Shown in pieces: positions 7,797 through 16,892 of a DNA stretch of 64,000 nt. The notes under the pieces were generated by a model. That model had not been told where the DNA came from. It ran no database searches and saw nothing but the letters and a program-made list of their open reading frames with translations. Where the stretch lies: contig CAVTBJ010000005.1 of NCBI GenBank assembly GCA_963732925.1, positions 221,907 to 285,906 of the forward strand. Direction: 5' to 3'. The DNA comes from DASZRZ01 sp963732925 (lineage in GTDB: Bacteria; Acidobacteriota; Terriglobia; Terriglobales; Acidobacteriaceae). A program made the position numbers and the translations under genes. The stretch's first letter is position 1, and each line of letters starts with the position of its first letter.

Positions 7797-9179
7797 TTAC
7801 TTGCGCGCCGGTTGCGCTTCCGGCACTTGTTTCCACCACAGGTCAAATTCCCGCAGAGCCCGTTCACATTGCAGGCGATGCCGCTGTTGCCGGTCGCGAA
7901 CCTTTTCCTCCAGCGGCGGTAGCAGGTCGAAGGTGATATTCGCCGGCTGAAAGGTCTTGCGATCGGCGTGCGTGATGTAGTGCATCAACGAGCCGAACGC
8001 GCTGCCGCGTGGCGGATCCAGCGGCGGCAGTCCCAGCGCCAGCGAAGCCACCTGCACTCCCGCGAGCAGGCCCGCGGCAATCGACTCCACGTAGCCCTCT
8101 ACTCCGCAAATTTGTCCGGCAAACAGCACGTTGGGATTCGCCTTTAACTGCAGCGTGGGCAGCAGCAAAGCGGGCGAGTTGATGTAGGTATTGCGATGAA
8201 TCTGTCCGTAGCGCAGGAAGCGGGCGTTCTCCAGGCCCGGAATCAGGCGGAAGACATACGCCTGCTCGGGAAAACGCAAATGATTCTGGAATCCAACCAG
8301 ATTGTAGGAATCGGCGCGCAGGTTTTCCTGCCGTAACTGCACCACCGCATGGGGCCGCGTTCCGCTGCGCGGATCGATCAGGCCCACCGGCTTCATGGGA
8401 CCGAAGCGCAGGGTGTCGCGCCCGCGGCGGGCGATCTCTTCAATCGGCAGACAGCTTTCGAAGTAGTTCAGCTTTTCCCAGTCGTGCCCTTCCACTGCCT
8501 GCGCCGAGACCAGAGCATCGTAGAAGCGGTCGTACTCTTCCCGGTTCATGGGGCAGTTGATATAGTCCGCAGATCCTTTTCCGTAGCGCGCTGCCAGGTA
8601 CACCTTCGAGTGGTCGATGGACTCGGCGTCTACGATGGGGCTGATGGAGTCGTAGAAGAAGAGGTGCCTGGAATCCGAGCCATCCGCGCCGTCGCTGCAG
8701 GTCAGCCGCCCGATCTCCCCAGAAAGCACTTCCGAGGTCAGCGGGCCGGTGGCGACAATCGTGATCCCGTGATTCTCGTCAATGCTCGAGACCTCCTCGC
8801 GGCGTACCCGGATCAGCGGTTGGTTCGAGACCGCCTCCGTGACCCGTGCGGCAAACGCTTCCCGGTCCACCGCCAAAGCGTGACCGGCGGGGACGGCGGT
8901 TTCCTCGGCAATCTTCAACAGCAGGGAACCCGAGCGGCGCAGCTCCTCCTTCAACAGCCAGGGAGCCGTGTTCTCGCTGGCCGACTTGAGTGAATTCGAG
9001 CACACCAGCTCGGCAAAGTTGGCGGTCTGGTGAGCCGGGGTGCTGCGCACGGGGCGCATCTCGAAGAGTTCGACTTCGAAGCCCCGCTCTGCCAGTTGCC
9101 AGGCGGCTTCGCATCCCGCCAGCCCGCCACCGATCACTTTGATAGGAGATTGCATGGTGTAAGGAGTTCGTACGCTCAT
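7797..9179 (-). CDS. trmFO: Methylenetetrahydrofolate-tRNA-(uracil-5-)-methyltransferase
   Basis: TrmFO makes 5-methyluridine at position 54 of tRNA using methylenetetrahydrofolate and FADH2, the folate-dependent alternative to TrmA. The N-terminal dinucleotide-binding GGGLAGCEAAW, the ELFEMRP segment, VCSNSLKS and the C-terminal GQICGVEGYVESIAAGL are all diagnostic. Length of 460 aa is normal. A GGAAAGAG sequence precedes ATG 9179; an internal ATG at 9155 (MQSPIKV) lacks an RBS. It is convergent with the DUF2393-like pair, with only 31 bp between. Confidence 0.96.
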   Translation of the reverse strand: MSVRTPYTMQSPIKVIGGGLAGCEAAWQLAERGFEVELFEMRPVRSTPAHQTANFAELVCSNSLKSASENTAPWLLKEELRRSGSLLLKIAEETAVPAGHALAVDREAFAARVTEAVSNQPLIRVRREEVSSIDENHGITIVATGPLTSEVLSGEIGRLTCSDGADGSDSRHLFFYDSISPIVDAESIDHSKVYLAARYGKGSADYINCPMNREEYDRFYDALVSAQAVEGHDWEKLNYFESCLPIEEIARRGRDTLRFGPMKPVGLIDPRSGTRPHAVVQLRQENLRADSYNLVGFQNHLRFPEQAYVFRLIPGLENARFLRYGQIHRNTYINSPALLLPTLQLKANPNVLFAGQICGVEGYVESIAAGLLAGVQVASLALGLPPLDPPRGSAFGSLMHYITHADRKTFQPANITFDLLPPLEEKVRDRQQRHRLQCERALREFDLWWKQVPEAQPARK

Positions 9180-9284
9180 TGTCCGAACTCTTTCCGATTA
9201 TAGAAGCGGATGGGAGAAGCTGTTGTGTGCGGGCGAGAACATGTGCGGCTGAGTGCTGATGTCGCTGATGGCTGACAGCTACAG

Positions 9285-10058
9285 CTATTTCTTCGGCACC
9301 GTGAAGGGCACGCCCCGCTCGTCGTTTTCTTTGATCGTGGCAGGAAGATTCAGGTCGGCGAGCTGAATCTTGCGCGATGTCATGCTCTCCAAGTCATAGA
9401 GCACGCTTCCCATGATGGCGTAGTTGTGCACTTCCTGGCGGTGTCCATCGCGGAAGATCAGTACAGTGGGAATGACTTCCCGGGGCGGCTCGGGTGGCTG
9501 CGACGCGGCAGCCTGCGTGGATTCAGCCTGATCATTCCCGGCGGCAGGACCTGCATCATTTTCGGAGTCTGCTTTCCGGCGCACCTGCACCTGGCCATCG
9601 CCTCCTACCGCATACTGGTCCTGTTCGCGGTCCTTGTCATTGACGATTTTGATCTCCACCTGAACCGGCTGCTGCCCTGCCTGCTGCCCATAGTAGTCAT
9701 AACCGTAACTCGCATCGTTCGAGTAAATATACGGGTAAACGTATGGATAGTAGGCGTAGGGCGCCACGATGGGCACGCCGCCGCCATTTCCTGGCCGGTG
9801 ATGGTGGCCGAAGCCGCCTGGGTTCATGCCGCGAGAAGGGAATGCCGGATTGGAGATATAGCCCGTTCCCGGGAGCGGACGTGCAATTCCGTACGGAAGC
9901 GGAGGCGAGATGGAAGTCACGCTCGCGGGCGGGCCCCCGACAAAGGTCCCGTTACCGCCAATAGAGGTGATGGAAGCAGGGGTTCCGTGGATCACCTGTC
10001 CCCTGGCCGAAAGCGCCAGCAGCACAACCGGAATCGCAACCATGAGCGCGCGCTTCAT
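9285..10058 (-). CDS. Secreted hypothetical protein, Gly/Pro/Tyr-rich
   Basis: A 257-residue protein with a clear Sec signal peptide (MKRALMVAIPVVLLALSARG, cleavage near ARG-QV). It continues with a Gly/Pro/Ser-rich stretch, a tyrosine-rich segment at about 100-125 (YAYYPYVYPYIYSNDASYGY) and a conserved C-terminal domain of about 65 residues starting PTVLIFRDGHRQEVHNYAI. That end looks like a small folded domain, while the middle is disordered. I do not recognise a characterised family. It may share a transcript direction with trmFO, 105 bp downstream. Confidence 0.7.
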   Translation of the reverse strand: MKRALMVAIPVVLLALSARGQVIHGTPASITSIGGNGTFVGGPPASVTSISPPLPYGIARPLPGTGYISNPAFPSRGMNPGGFGHHHRPGNGGGVPIVAPYAYYPYVYPYIYSNDASYGYDYYGQQAGQQPVQVEIKIVNDKDREQDQYAVGGDGQVQVRRKADSENDAGPAAGNDQAESTQAAASQPPEPPREVIPTVLIFRDGHRQEVHNYAIMGSVLYDLESMTSRKIQLADLNLPATIKENDERGVPFTVPKK

Positions 10059-10151
10059 AGAGCCCTCCCACCTATGATACTCCAGCTATTAGGCCCTCTA
10101 ACCCGATTGGACGCCCGCGCAGGCTCTCCGGTTGCAGACAATCGAGCCCCG

Positions 10152-11366
10152 TTATAAGCGGGCAAGATTCAGAAAAGCAAACGCCGCCTGCCCCGCCAGG
10201 GCTGCCACCAGGATACCCAACGCCACCGGTGCAAGCTGGCTTTCCAGCAAGTCGGCAAACACTCCTGCGGCGAACACCAGCATGAAGGGAATCGCAACGA
10301 TGAGCAGAGTAACGCCTCCCTGTCCGGGAAGCGTCGTGGCCATCATCAGCAGCAGAAGGAACACCAGCAGAGGGGCGGTGGTTCCGAAAAACCGGGTACG
10401 ACGCCAGGCGGCAAACGTAACCAGGGCAACCAGCAGGAGCACCATCAATCCGGGAGTGCGCAGGAAAAACAGAAACAGCAGGGAGTAGATCAGAGGAGTA
10501 GCGAGCGCGCCCGCACTGAATCGCAGCATACCGCTGCGAGCCAGCGACGCCGCCAGGATCCCGAGATGGAAGGAATACACAACCGCAAGAATGGCCAGAG
10601 CCACCGCGCATCCCGCGGCCAGGATCACCAGGGCCGCTCCTCGGCGCTCCGGAGCCAGATAGAACAGGAAGGCCGCCGCCAGGGGAAACAGCAGCGCCAG
10701 GCTGAACTGCGAGCCTAGGGCAAACGCCATCGACACGCCCAGCAGAAGAATGCGCCGCCAGTTCCACAACACAACCTCGCGCGGAGCATAGAGTGTGTGG
10801 GCCACGGCGATGGAAGTAAAAATCAGCCCAAAGGCACCCCAGGCAGCAATGATTGCGGGCTGCACCGTGGATGCTCGCTCCACCATGGTCGGCGAAAGCA
10901 CATAGAGCGCCAGCGCGGTGTATCCCCCGGCGTTGCCGAACAGCCGCCGTGACACATACCAGAGCGACGATCCCAGCATGACTCCACAAAAAATGAACAG
11001 CAAGCGCGCTAGCCAGCGGGAAGCGATCGAGCGAAATGCGGGCCGGGACCCGGTATCGACTGCCGCCACTTCCCCGGAAGGCGCCAGCGAGGCCCCCAGC
11101 AGGGCCGGCAGTGGCGAGTGCACCGGACTGGCATTCGGAAGGTTGCCGGCGAACTGGGAGCGGCCCTGCAGAATGTAGGCGAGCTCCATCCGGCCCATCG
11201 GCACACGCGCCGCAAACCAGAAGCACTGCACGAGAAACAACCCCAGCAGCCCGCCTGCGAGGAACTGCGGCCTGCCAATGGGCAGCCCGAAGATCCTCCA
11301 GCGGACCGGCGAAGGCGCGGCCTCGGCGGGAGGTGGGGCTTCTTGAAGAACAACTTTGGAAGACAT
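10152..11366 (-). CDS. Polytopic membrane protein, PMT/GT39-like
   Basis: About 404 residues from the ATG at 11366 (MSSKVVLQ); the longer in-frame extension upstream is arginine/proline-rich and not protein-like. It has roughly ten hydrophobic helices after a short proline-rich N-terminus. The order of a first helix, a long soluble loop and then dense helices (LYVLSPTMVERASTVQPAI) resembles lipid-linked-sugar glycosyltransferases of the GT39/PMT superfamily. The canonical N-terminal acidic motif is replaced by MGRMELAYI, so the enzyme assignment is weak. Isolated, divergent from the SDR gene. Confidence 0.6.
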   Translation of the reverse strand: MSSKVVLQEAPPPAEAAPSPVRWRIFGLPIGRPQFLAGGLLGLFLVQCFWFAARVPMGRMELAYILQGRSQFAGNLPNASPVHSPLPALLGASLAPSGEVAAVDTGSRPAFRSIASRWLARLLFIFCGVMLGSSLWYVSRRLFGNAGGYTALALYVLSPTMVERASTVQPAIIAAWGAFGLIFTSIAVAHTLYAPREVVLWNWRRILLLGVSMAFALGSQFSLALLFPLAAAFLFYLAPERRGAALVILAAGCAVALAILAVVYSFHLGILAASLARSGMLRFSAGALATPLIYSLLFLFFLRTPGLMVLLLVALVTFAAWRRTRFFGTTAPLLVFLLLLMMATTLPGQGGVTLLIVAIPFMLVFAAGVFADLLESQLAPVALGILVAALAGQAAFAFLNLARL

Positions 11367-11646
11367 ACCGTTGAACACAGCAAACGTGCGGGCTGACGCA
11401 ACTTCTGTTCTATCACGTCCAGCCTCGCTCCCGCCCGCGCTTCGCGGCTGGGCCGCCAGTTTTTGCGGGCAGCGCGTCCCCGGTGGCGCTAAGCCTTTCA
11501 CGTTTTCGGACCCTCGCTTCCCGGTTTTTTTCGGCCCTAGGCCAATGCCAACTGTGGCCTCAAACATCCGTATTGCTATACTTGGCGGTTCACGCAACAC
11601 ACCATGAACTTCCCTGCCGCTGGCGGGAGCAATAGAGAGGGGCTTG

Positions 11647-12429
11647 ATGAGCGCAGACTATTCGAGTTTTGGATTGCAGGACAAGATTGCCATCGTCACC
11701 GGGGCATCGCAAGGCATCGGGCGCGCTATCGCGCTTGGGCTGGCCCAAGCCGGTGCCCACCTGGTGCTGGCCAAGCACCCGCAGGGGCGCCAGGAAGAAA
11801 TCCAGCAGGTAAAGGCCGAAATTGAGAAGCTCGGACGCAAAGCGATCATCGTGCTCACGGATGTAAACGACGTTGCCCAGGTCCGCGCTCTGATGGACAA
11901 GACCAAGGAAACCTTCGGCCGCATCGATATCCTGGTCAACAATGCCAGTTGGACCGGCACCGGACCGGCACTCGACGTGGAGGAAGAAGAGTACGACAAG
12001 ACGATGACAGCCTGCGTCAAGAGCGTCTTCTTCGCCTGCCAGGCGGCAGCCAGGATCATGATTCCGCAAGGGGGAGGCAGAATCGTCAATATAGGTTCCA
12101 ACTTCGCCGTGGTGGCCTTTAAGGGCCGCGCCGTATATGCCGCCGCCAAAGCTGCGGTCCATCATCTCTCCGCCGCCTTGTCGCTGGAATGGGCGCGCCA
12201 GGGAGTCACGGTCAACGTGGTCGCTCCCGCCATCACCGAAACCGTTTCCCGCAAAAACATCATCGAGCGTCCCGGATACAAGGAGTGGGCCACGAACGAA
12301 ATGCTGCCCATTGGCCGCTGGAATCAGCCGGAAGACCTGGTGGGACCGGTCCTGTTCCTTTGCAGTCACATGGCCGACATGGTTGTGGGCCATTCCCTCA
12401 TGGTCGATGGTGGCTGGACCATCCACTAG
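11647..12429 (+). CDS. SDR family NAD(P)-dependent oxidoreductase
   Basis: A classical short-chain dehydrogenase of 260 aa. The cofactor motif TGASQGIG is at about residues 18-25, NNAS in place of NNAG follows in the fourth strand, and the catalytic Ser (NIGS) and Tyr-x-x-x-Lys (VYAAAK) are present. The C-terminus VDGGWTIH is typical. I prefer ATG 11647 over the adjacent TTG 11644 because GAGAGGGG lies at SD distance. It resembles FabG-like and sugar or alcohol dehydrogenases; the substrate cannot be told from sequence. A strong terminator follows. Confidence 0.88.
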   Translation: MSADYSSFGLQDKIAIVTGASQGIGRAIALGLAQAGAHLVLAKHPQGRQEEIQQVKAEIEKLGRKAIIVLTDVNDVAQVRALMDKTKETFGRIDILVNNASWTGTGPALDVEEEEYDKTMTACVKSVFFACQAAARIMIPQGGGRIVNIGSNFAVVAFKGRAVYAAAKAAVHHLSAALSLEWARQGVTVNVVAPAITETVSRKNIIERPGYKEWATNEMLPIGRWNQPEDLVGPVLFLCSHMADMVVGHSLMVDGGWTIH

Positions 12430-12460
12430 GCAACGGCCTGGGAAGTGTCGCATTTCCCTC

Positions 12461-12502
12461 AGGGCAGCCGGGGAGCATAGCCCAGGCTGCCCTTTTCCTT
12501 TT
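12461..12502 (+). terminator. Rho-independent terminator after the SDR gene
   Basis: AGGGCAGCC (12461-12469) pairs perfectly over 9 bp with GGCTGCCCT (12485-12493), and is followed by TTTCCTTTT. It lies 32 bp past the SDR stop codon. Confidence 0.85.
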
Positions 12503-12839
12503 GCTGGCGATGGCGCATGAAACGATCGGGAAGACAGTCTCCAGAGGCTGTGGTTCCCCCGCGATCCTGAGAGCTCCGGCCGCCTTGGCGCCACCGGGGA
12601 GGCTCCGCGTAGCAACTCCTCACGCGTGCTGGAATTCAGCGCCCCTCCGTCAGCAGCGGCTTTCCGGCTCGCCTGCAACTCTCACCGCGTTCTTCTCCCT
12701 CACAGGTTTTTGCCCTTGAGAACCGCCCCCCCAGGCAGCACGGCGGTATACACTGTTGCGCGCCCAAAGGGCCTGGGAGGCGGGGCCGCGCTGTGCGGTT
12801 GCTGTTTCGCTCCTTTGCTCCCGGAAGCGAGGATTCGAC
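12503..12839. other. Intergenic stretch with a candidate promoter motif
   Basis: No credible gene lies here between the SDR terminator and the secreted PHP-like protein. At 12743-12761, GCGGTATACACTGTTGCGC closely resembles a sequence upstream of fabG (15354-15374); both contain TACACTGT flanked by GCGG and CGC. It may be a promoter -10 region or a shared operator. Confidence 0.35.
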
Positions 12840-13772
12840 ATGAGGATTTTTCTTACGGCAGTCATCGTGCTGGCAACCGCCCTGGGCGCTGTGGCGGATC
12901 CACTCAACTGCAATCTGGGCCAGTACAAGGCCCAGCCAGGCTTAACCGCTTCCGCTAGCCAGGACACTCTCACCGTGACCTGGACGGGCGCGGAGGGCAC
13001 CGAGCTGCGAGCGCAATATGCCGTGGAGCATGGCCAACCCGTCGTACGCGAGCTGGCCGCGCGCAAGCACGGTGGCCAATGGGTCATTCTGGGACAGAGT
13101 CTGACGCCGTACTTCAAAATCCACACCGGGCATCGCCGTGTGGCCTATTCCCAGCTCAGCCCGCTGAAGAAGCTGGGCGTTGATGTCGACAGCAAACAGG
13201 TTCAGGACCGGGAGGCATGGTTCACCTTCTGGGATGCGCCCTTTGTCGTACCAGGCGTTCGCCAGGGGGAGAAGGTGCAGAACCCCGGCCTGCCGCGCAC
13301 CCAGGCGGAAATCCACCGCGTGGAGGCCTCCTTCAACACCACGGCTTGCGACGTCAAAACGGATGGCGCCCGCGTGGAAGTGAATTTTCCCGGCTTCTCG
13401 GCGGGCATTTTCAGCGGCGGCATTCGCTTTACCTCCTACCGCGGCACCAACCTGCTTCGCCTGGAAGCCATTGCCAGTACCAACGAAAACTTTGTGGCCT
13501 ACAAGTACGACGCCGGGCTGACGGGCTTCAGCACAGCCTCCGAGCCGCGCGTCACCTGGCTTGATACCGGCGGCAATCCGCAGGAATACCAGTTCGGCGG
13601 CCCGCGCAATGACGGGATTGTCTCCGTCCGCGCCAAGAACCGCATCATGATCGCCGAAGGCAACGGCGGCTCAGTTGCCGTGTTTCCCCCGCCAACCGTG
13701 TTCTTTCCCACCCGCGAAGTGGACACCAACCTCGGGTATGTCTGGTACCGCAAGGATTCCGGCTCGCAGTAA
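12840..13772 (+). CDS. Secreted PHP-like protein, N-terminal fragment (stopped by TAA)
   Basis: ATG 12840 opens a signal peptide (MRIFLTAVIVLATALGAVA). A beta-rich domain follows with no family that I recognise (for example VTWTGAEGTELRAQYAVEHG). Reading stops after 310 residues at TAA 13770-13772, directly after YRKDSGSQ. The next codons continue in the same frame with fully protein-like sequence (13776-15080), so this is one gene of about 746 codons cut by a nonsense codon. Either the stop is a point error or mutation, or the two halves are made separately. The natural product is probably a single secreted protein. Confidence 0.7.
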   Translation: MRIFLTAVIVLATALGAVADPLNCNLGQYKAQPGLTASASQDTLTVTWTGAEGTELRAQYAVEHGQPVVRELAARKHGGQWVILGQSLTPYFKIHTGHRRVAYSQLSPLKKLGVDVDSKQVQDREAWFTFWDAPFVVPGVRQGEKVQNPGLPRTQAEIHRVEASFNTTACDVKTDGARVEVNFPGFSAGIFSGGIRFTSYRGTNLLRLEAIASTNENFVAYKYDAGLTGFSTASEPRVTWLDTGGNPQEYQFGGPRNDGIVSVRAKNRIMIAEGNGGSVAVFPPPTVFFPTREVDTNLGYVWYRKDSGSQ

Positions 13773-13775
13773 AGC

Positions 13776-15080
13776 ATGGGAGTGAGGCAGGCCGACCACG
13801 AAGACGATCAGCGCTACCTGTTCAACTACGCGCTCTACAATGCGCCTCCGGGAAGCAAGCAGCGCATGGCCGCTTATTTCTACCTCAGCCCCGAGCCCGG
13901 CGGGGCAACGCGCGCTGCGGTCCTGGCTTTCACCCATGGCGATCGCTACGCGCCTCTCCCCGGATACAAGGTCATGGTGAACCATTTTCATATCCAGTTT
14001 ACCGACCGTTTGCGCGCCTCGGGCTCCCTGGATACACATACTCCCGACCTGGCCGCCATGAAAGCGCTCGGCATCAACATCGTTGGGCTCAGCGACTTCC
14101 ATGCCGACAAACTGCGCGCCGACGATACTGGCGGGGGACGCTTCGCGGATCAGCACGACTATTTCGAGGGCACTCGCCGGGCCTCCGACAAGGACTTTCT
14201 GGTCGCCCCCTGGGAAGAGCCCAACACCCACATGGGCGGACACTACAACCTTATCAACCCGCGTCCCTTCTACTGGACCCGGCTGCGCGCGCCGGGGCAG
14301 CCATTCACCGAGCAGGACCCGAAATACGGCAAGGTCTACCACACCGGCAGCATCGCCGATATGCAGGCCATGATGGACGCCGTGGGAGCCTACTGGTATA
14401 CGGCCCATCCCCGCACCAAGAGTTCCACCGGCTATCCCGACGCAGAGCGCGACCAGGCCGACCTGAAGAACGACCGCTATCTGGGCCTCGCCTTCAAGCC
14501 CGGCATGGGAATGGATCTTTCCCGGCAGCGGCTCTGCGAGTGGCGCTGCTTCGATGCCATCGACAGCCTGAACAATCAGTATGCCGATTCCGGATTGCGC
14601 CCCAAATACATCGTCTCCGACGCCGACACTTACCAGAAATGGCCGCACGATGATATCTATCCCGGCCTTCCCGTCACTTACATCAAGCTCGACCGGGTGC
14701 CAGGACCGGATGACGACTGGAGCCCGATCCTGAAAACCCTCCGCGACGGCAACTTTTTCGTGACCACCGGGGAAGTGCTCATCAGGAATTACACGGTCGA
14801 AGGTGCGGGCGATCAGCGAACCATCAAGGCCGACGTGTCATGGACCTTTCCGCTGGAATTCGTGGAGGTCGTGTGGGGCGATGGACAGAAAGTAGACGGC
14901 CAGATCATCCGGGCAACCGACCTGCCGCCTTTCAGCAGCAAGACGTTCTCCATTCCCTTCAACGCCGCCGGCAAAAAGTGGGTGCGCTTCGCCGTTTGGG
15001 ACTCGGCAGTCAACGGCGCCTTCGTCCAGCCAGTGTGGCTGCACGCAGCGGAGAGTCCAACGACTACCAGTTCGCGATAG
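13776..15080 (+). CDS. Secreted PHP-like protein, C-terminal fragment
   Basis: In-frame continuation of the upstream fragment, one codon after its TAA. The ATG at 13776 has no SD, which argues against independent translation. The 434 residues include a PHP-like metal-site arrangement: SLDTHTPD, then LGINIVGLSDFHAD, a later TAHPRTK, and YIVSDADTY. These recall PHP/DUF3604-type metallo-hydrolases, but assignment to a known family is tentative. The C-terminal 110 residues form a beta domain ending FVQPVWL. Substrate unknown. Confidence 0.65.
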   Translation: MGVRQADHEDDQRYLFNYALYNAPPGSKQRMAAYFYLSPEPGGATRAAVLAFTHGDRYAPLPGYKVMVNHFHIQFTDRLRASGSLDTHTPDLAAMKALGINIVGLSDFHADKLRADDTGGGRFADQHDYFEGTRRASDKDFLVAPWEEPNTHMGGHYNLINPRPFYWTRLRAPGQPFTEQDPKYGKVYHTGSIADMQAMMDAVGAYWYTAHPRTKSSTGYPDAERDQADLKNDRYLGLAFKPGMGMDLSRQRLCEWRCFDAIDSLNNQYADSGLRPKYIVSDADTYQKWPHDDIYPGLPVTYIKLDRVPGPDDDWSPILKTLRDGNFFVTTGEVLIRNYTVEGAGDQRTIKADVSWTFPLEFVEVVWGDGQKVDGQIIRATDLPPFSSKTFSIPFNAAGKKWVRFAVWDSAVNGAFVQPVWLHAAESPTTTSSR

Positions 15081-15450
15081 GGAGGCGCGGGCGATTTTTC
15101 GAAAAATAGATGACAGCATTGGCCTGCAGCCCTCTGCCCTTTGCGGACCTTCGAAAATGCTCTGAGCGACCGCATAGTCCCAGACGAGCGCGGTCCAATT
15201 GTCATCCTGCTTCCCCGACCACTGTCTGCGCGCCATCCCCCGGCTTGCCTGCAAGCCGACTCTAAACACGCGCACAACACGCCAGCAACATCGGCGCATT
15301 CGTGCTCTATACAGTTCCCTTCCTCCGTAAGCCGGGATCCCGTAGCGCGGCAGGCGGGGTGTACACTGTCCCGCTTACAAGTCCTCGCTTGTTATGCAGA
15401 GACCATAAAATGCCGGCACATTGTTTCCTTAGGAGGAGGAAGTTTTCAGG
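15081..15450. promoter_or_regulatory. fabG upstream region with palindromic GTGTACAC site
   Basis: These 370 bases hold no convincing gene. The sequence at 15354-15374 has GCGGG and CCCGC arms around the palindrome GTGTACAC (15359-15366), and shares TACACTGT with the site upstream of the PHP-like gene. It could be a -10 element (TACACT) or a repressor site. A strong SD, AGGAGGAGG, at about 15431-15439 serves fabG. Confidence 0.4.
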
Positions 15451-16197
15451 ATGGGAGATCTCTCCGGCCGTACCGCACTAGTTACTGGGGCCTCACAGGG
15501 CATTGGACGCGCTTGTGCGCTGGAACTGGCACGCGCGGGCGCCACCGTGGCGCTGGCCGCGCGCAATGAAGACAAGCTGGCAGCGGTGGCCGGAGAAATC
15601 GCCTCCACCGGCGGGCAGGCGCACGCCTTCCCCATGGACCTTGCCGACGAAGAGCAGGTGAAAAACGCCGTCAAGTCGGCGCTCGGTAAACTGGGGAAGA
15701 TCGACATCCTGGTCAACAACGCGGGAATTACTCGCGATCAACTGCTGATGCGCATGAAGCGCCAGGATTGGGACGCGGTTTTGAATACCAACCTGACCGG
15801 TGCCTTCCTCTGCATCCAGCAGGTCGTCGGTGCCATGCTGAAGCAGCGCTGGGGGAGAATCATTAATATCACCAGCATCAACGGGCAGATGGGACAAGCT
15901 GGACAGGCCAATTATTCCGCCTCCAAGGCCGGACTGATCGGACTCACCATGTCGGCTGCGCGCGAACTGGGCTCGCGCAATATCACCGTCAACGCTGTCG
16001 CCCCCGGATTCATCGAGACCGAAATGACCGTGGCTCTTCCCCAGGACTTGAAGGACGCCATGCTGAAAATGGTGGCGCTGGGCCGCGCCGGTACGGCCGA
16101 AGATGTCGCGCACGCGGTGCACTTTCTTGCCTCCGAGGGCGCTTCCTACATCACCGGACACGTGCTCAACATTAACGGCGGAGCCCTCATGGGTTGA
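15451..16197 (+). CDS. fabG: 3-oxoacyl-ACP reductase
   Basis: FabG reduces 3-oxoacyl-ACP with NADPH in fatty acid elongation. The 248-residue sequence has TGASQGIG near the N-terminus, NNAGITRD, the catalytic Ser in NITSINGQMGQAGQANYSAS with YxxxK, and the FabG-like ending TGHVLNINGGALMG. NAGITRDQLLMRMK is characteristic of true FabG proteins rather than generic SDRs. A near-perfect SD precedes ATG 15451. No other fab gene is adjacent, so it may be one of several paralogues. Confidence 0.9.
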   Translation: MGDLSGRTALVTGASQGIGRACALELARAGATVALAARNEDKLAAVAGEIASTGGQAHAFPMDLADEEQVKNAVKSALGKLGKIDILVNNAGITRDQLLMRMKRQDWDAVLNTNLTGAFLCIQQVVGAMLKQRWGRIINITSINGQMGQAGQANYSASKAGLIGLTMSAARELGSRNITVNAVAPGFIETEMTVALPQDLKDAMLKMVALGRAGTAEDVAHAVHFLASEGASYITGHVLNINGGALMG

Positions 16198-16457
16198 TTC
16201 AGGCGCCCGCGCGCTCGAGCGTCCCCGCGGGGACCTCCACTCGATCCCGGAGAACCCTTTTCGTTTTAGCAAGACAGGAATCGGCCATGCCAGGCCAACT
16301 CCGGCCGCGCTGGAGCTCTGCACGACACAAGTCCGGGGAAACTGCTCGCGAGAAGGAAACCTGCAGAAAAAAGACAAATTTTGCTATTGCCAGTTCCGTT
16401 CTACTCTGGTTACTATTCAGCCACCGCAGATACCAACTGGTTAAGGTCGTTCAGCCC

Positions 16458-16799
16458 ATGAATATCGGCGATACCATACGAAATTTCCGCCTGCAGAAGG
16501 GCATGTCGCAAGGTGACATCGAAAAGCGTACCGGCCTGCTGCGTTGCTATCTCTCACGTGTCGAAAATGGACACACCATCCCTTCGCTGGACACCCTGGC
16601 GAAGATTGCCTCGGCCATGGACATTGCTCTGGCCCAGTTTTTCGCGGATTCCAACGGCGAAAACGGGCACAAGAATCTGCCGCATCTAAGCGAGGAAGAA
16701 GTGCGCTTCCTCTCCCAGATTCGCCGCTATTCTTCCAACTTGAATGACAGTGATCGCAAACTGGTGCTTGCCATGGTGAAGAAAATGGCCGCCACGTAG
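16458..16799 (+). CDS. Small XRE-family HTH transcriptional regulator
   Basis: A 113-residue protein starting at MNIGDTIRNFR (ATG 16458); the longer in-frame upstream part is not protein-like. Residues about 5-60 form a Cro/C1-type helix-turn-helix (QKGMSQGDIEKRTGLLRCYL and VENGHTIPSLDTLAKIASAM). The C-terminal half is helical (LSEEEVRFLSQIRRYSSNLN) and ends in a lysine-rich helix. It stands alone between fabG and a divergent response regulator. The target is unknown, and self-regulation is plausible. Confidence 0.85.
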   Translation: MNIGDTIRNFRLQKGMSQGDIEKRTGLLRCYLSRVENGHTIPSLDTLAKIASAMDIALAQFFADSNGENGHKNLPHLSEEEVRFLSQIRRYSSNLNDSDRKLVLAMVKKMAAT

Positions 16800-16892
16800 C
16801 CGTTCCCCGAATCCCAGTCTCCGTTCGAACCAGTTTCGCTTGGAGAAGAGCCCGCGCCGGATTCCCCCTTGCGCCGGCCGGAATTCCTGTTC

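Noticed and set aside
13770..13772. TAA as a recoded or selenocysteine-type codon
   Set aside because: TAA is not a known selenocysteine or pyrrolysine codon and no recoding element is visible; a mutation or error is simpler.
16221..16234. GTCCCCGCGGGGAC palindrome after fabG as a terminator
   Set aside because: The stem is good, but no U-tract follows.
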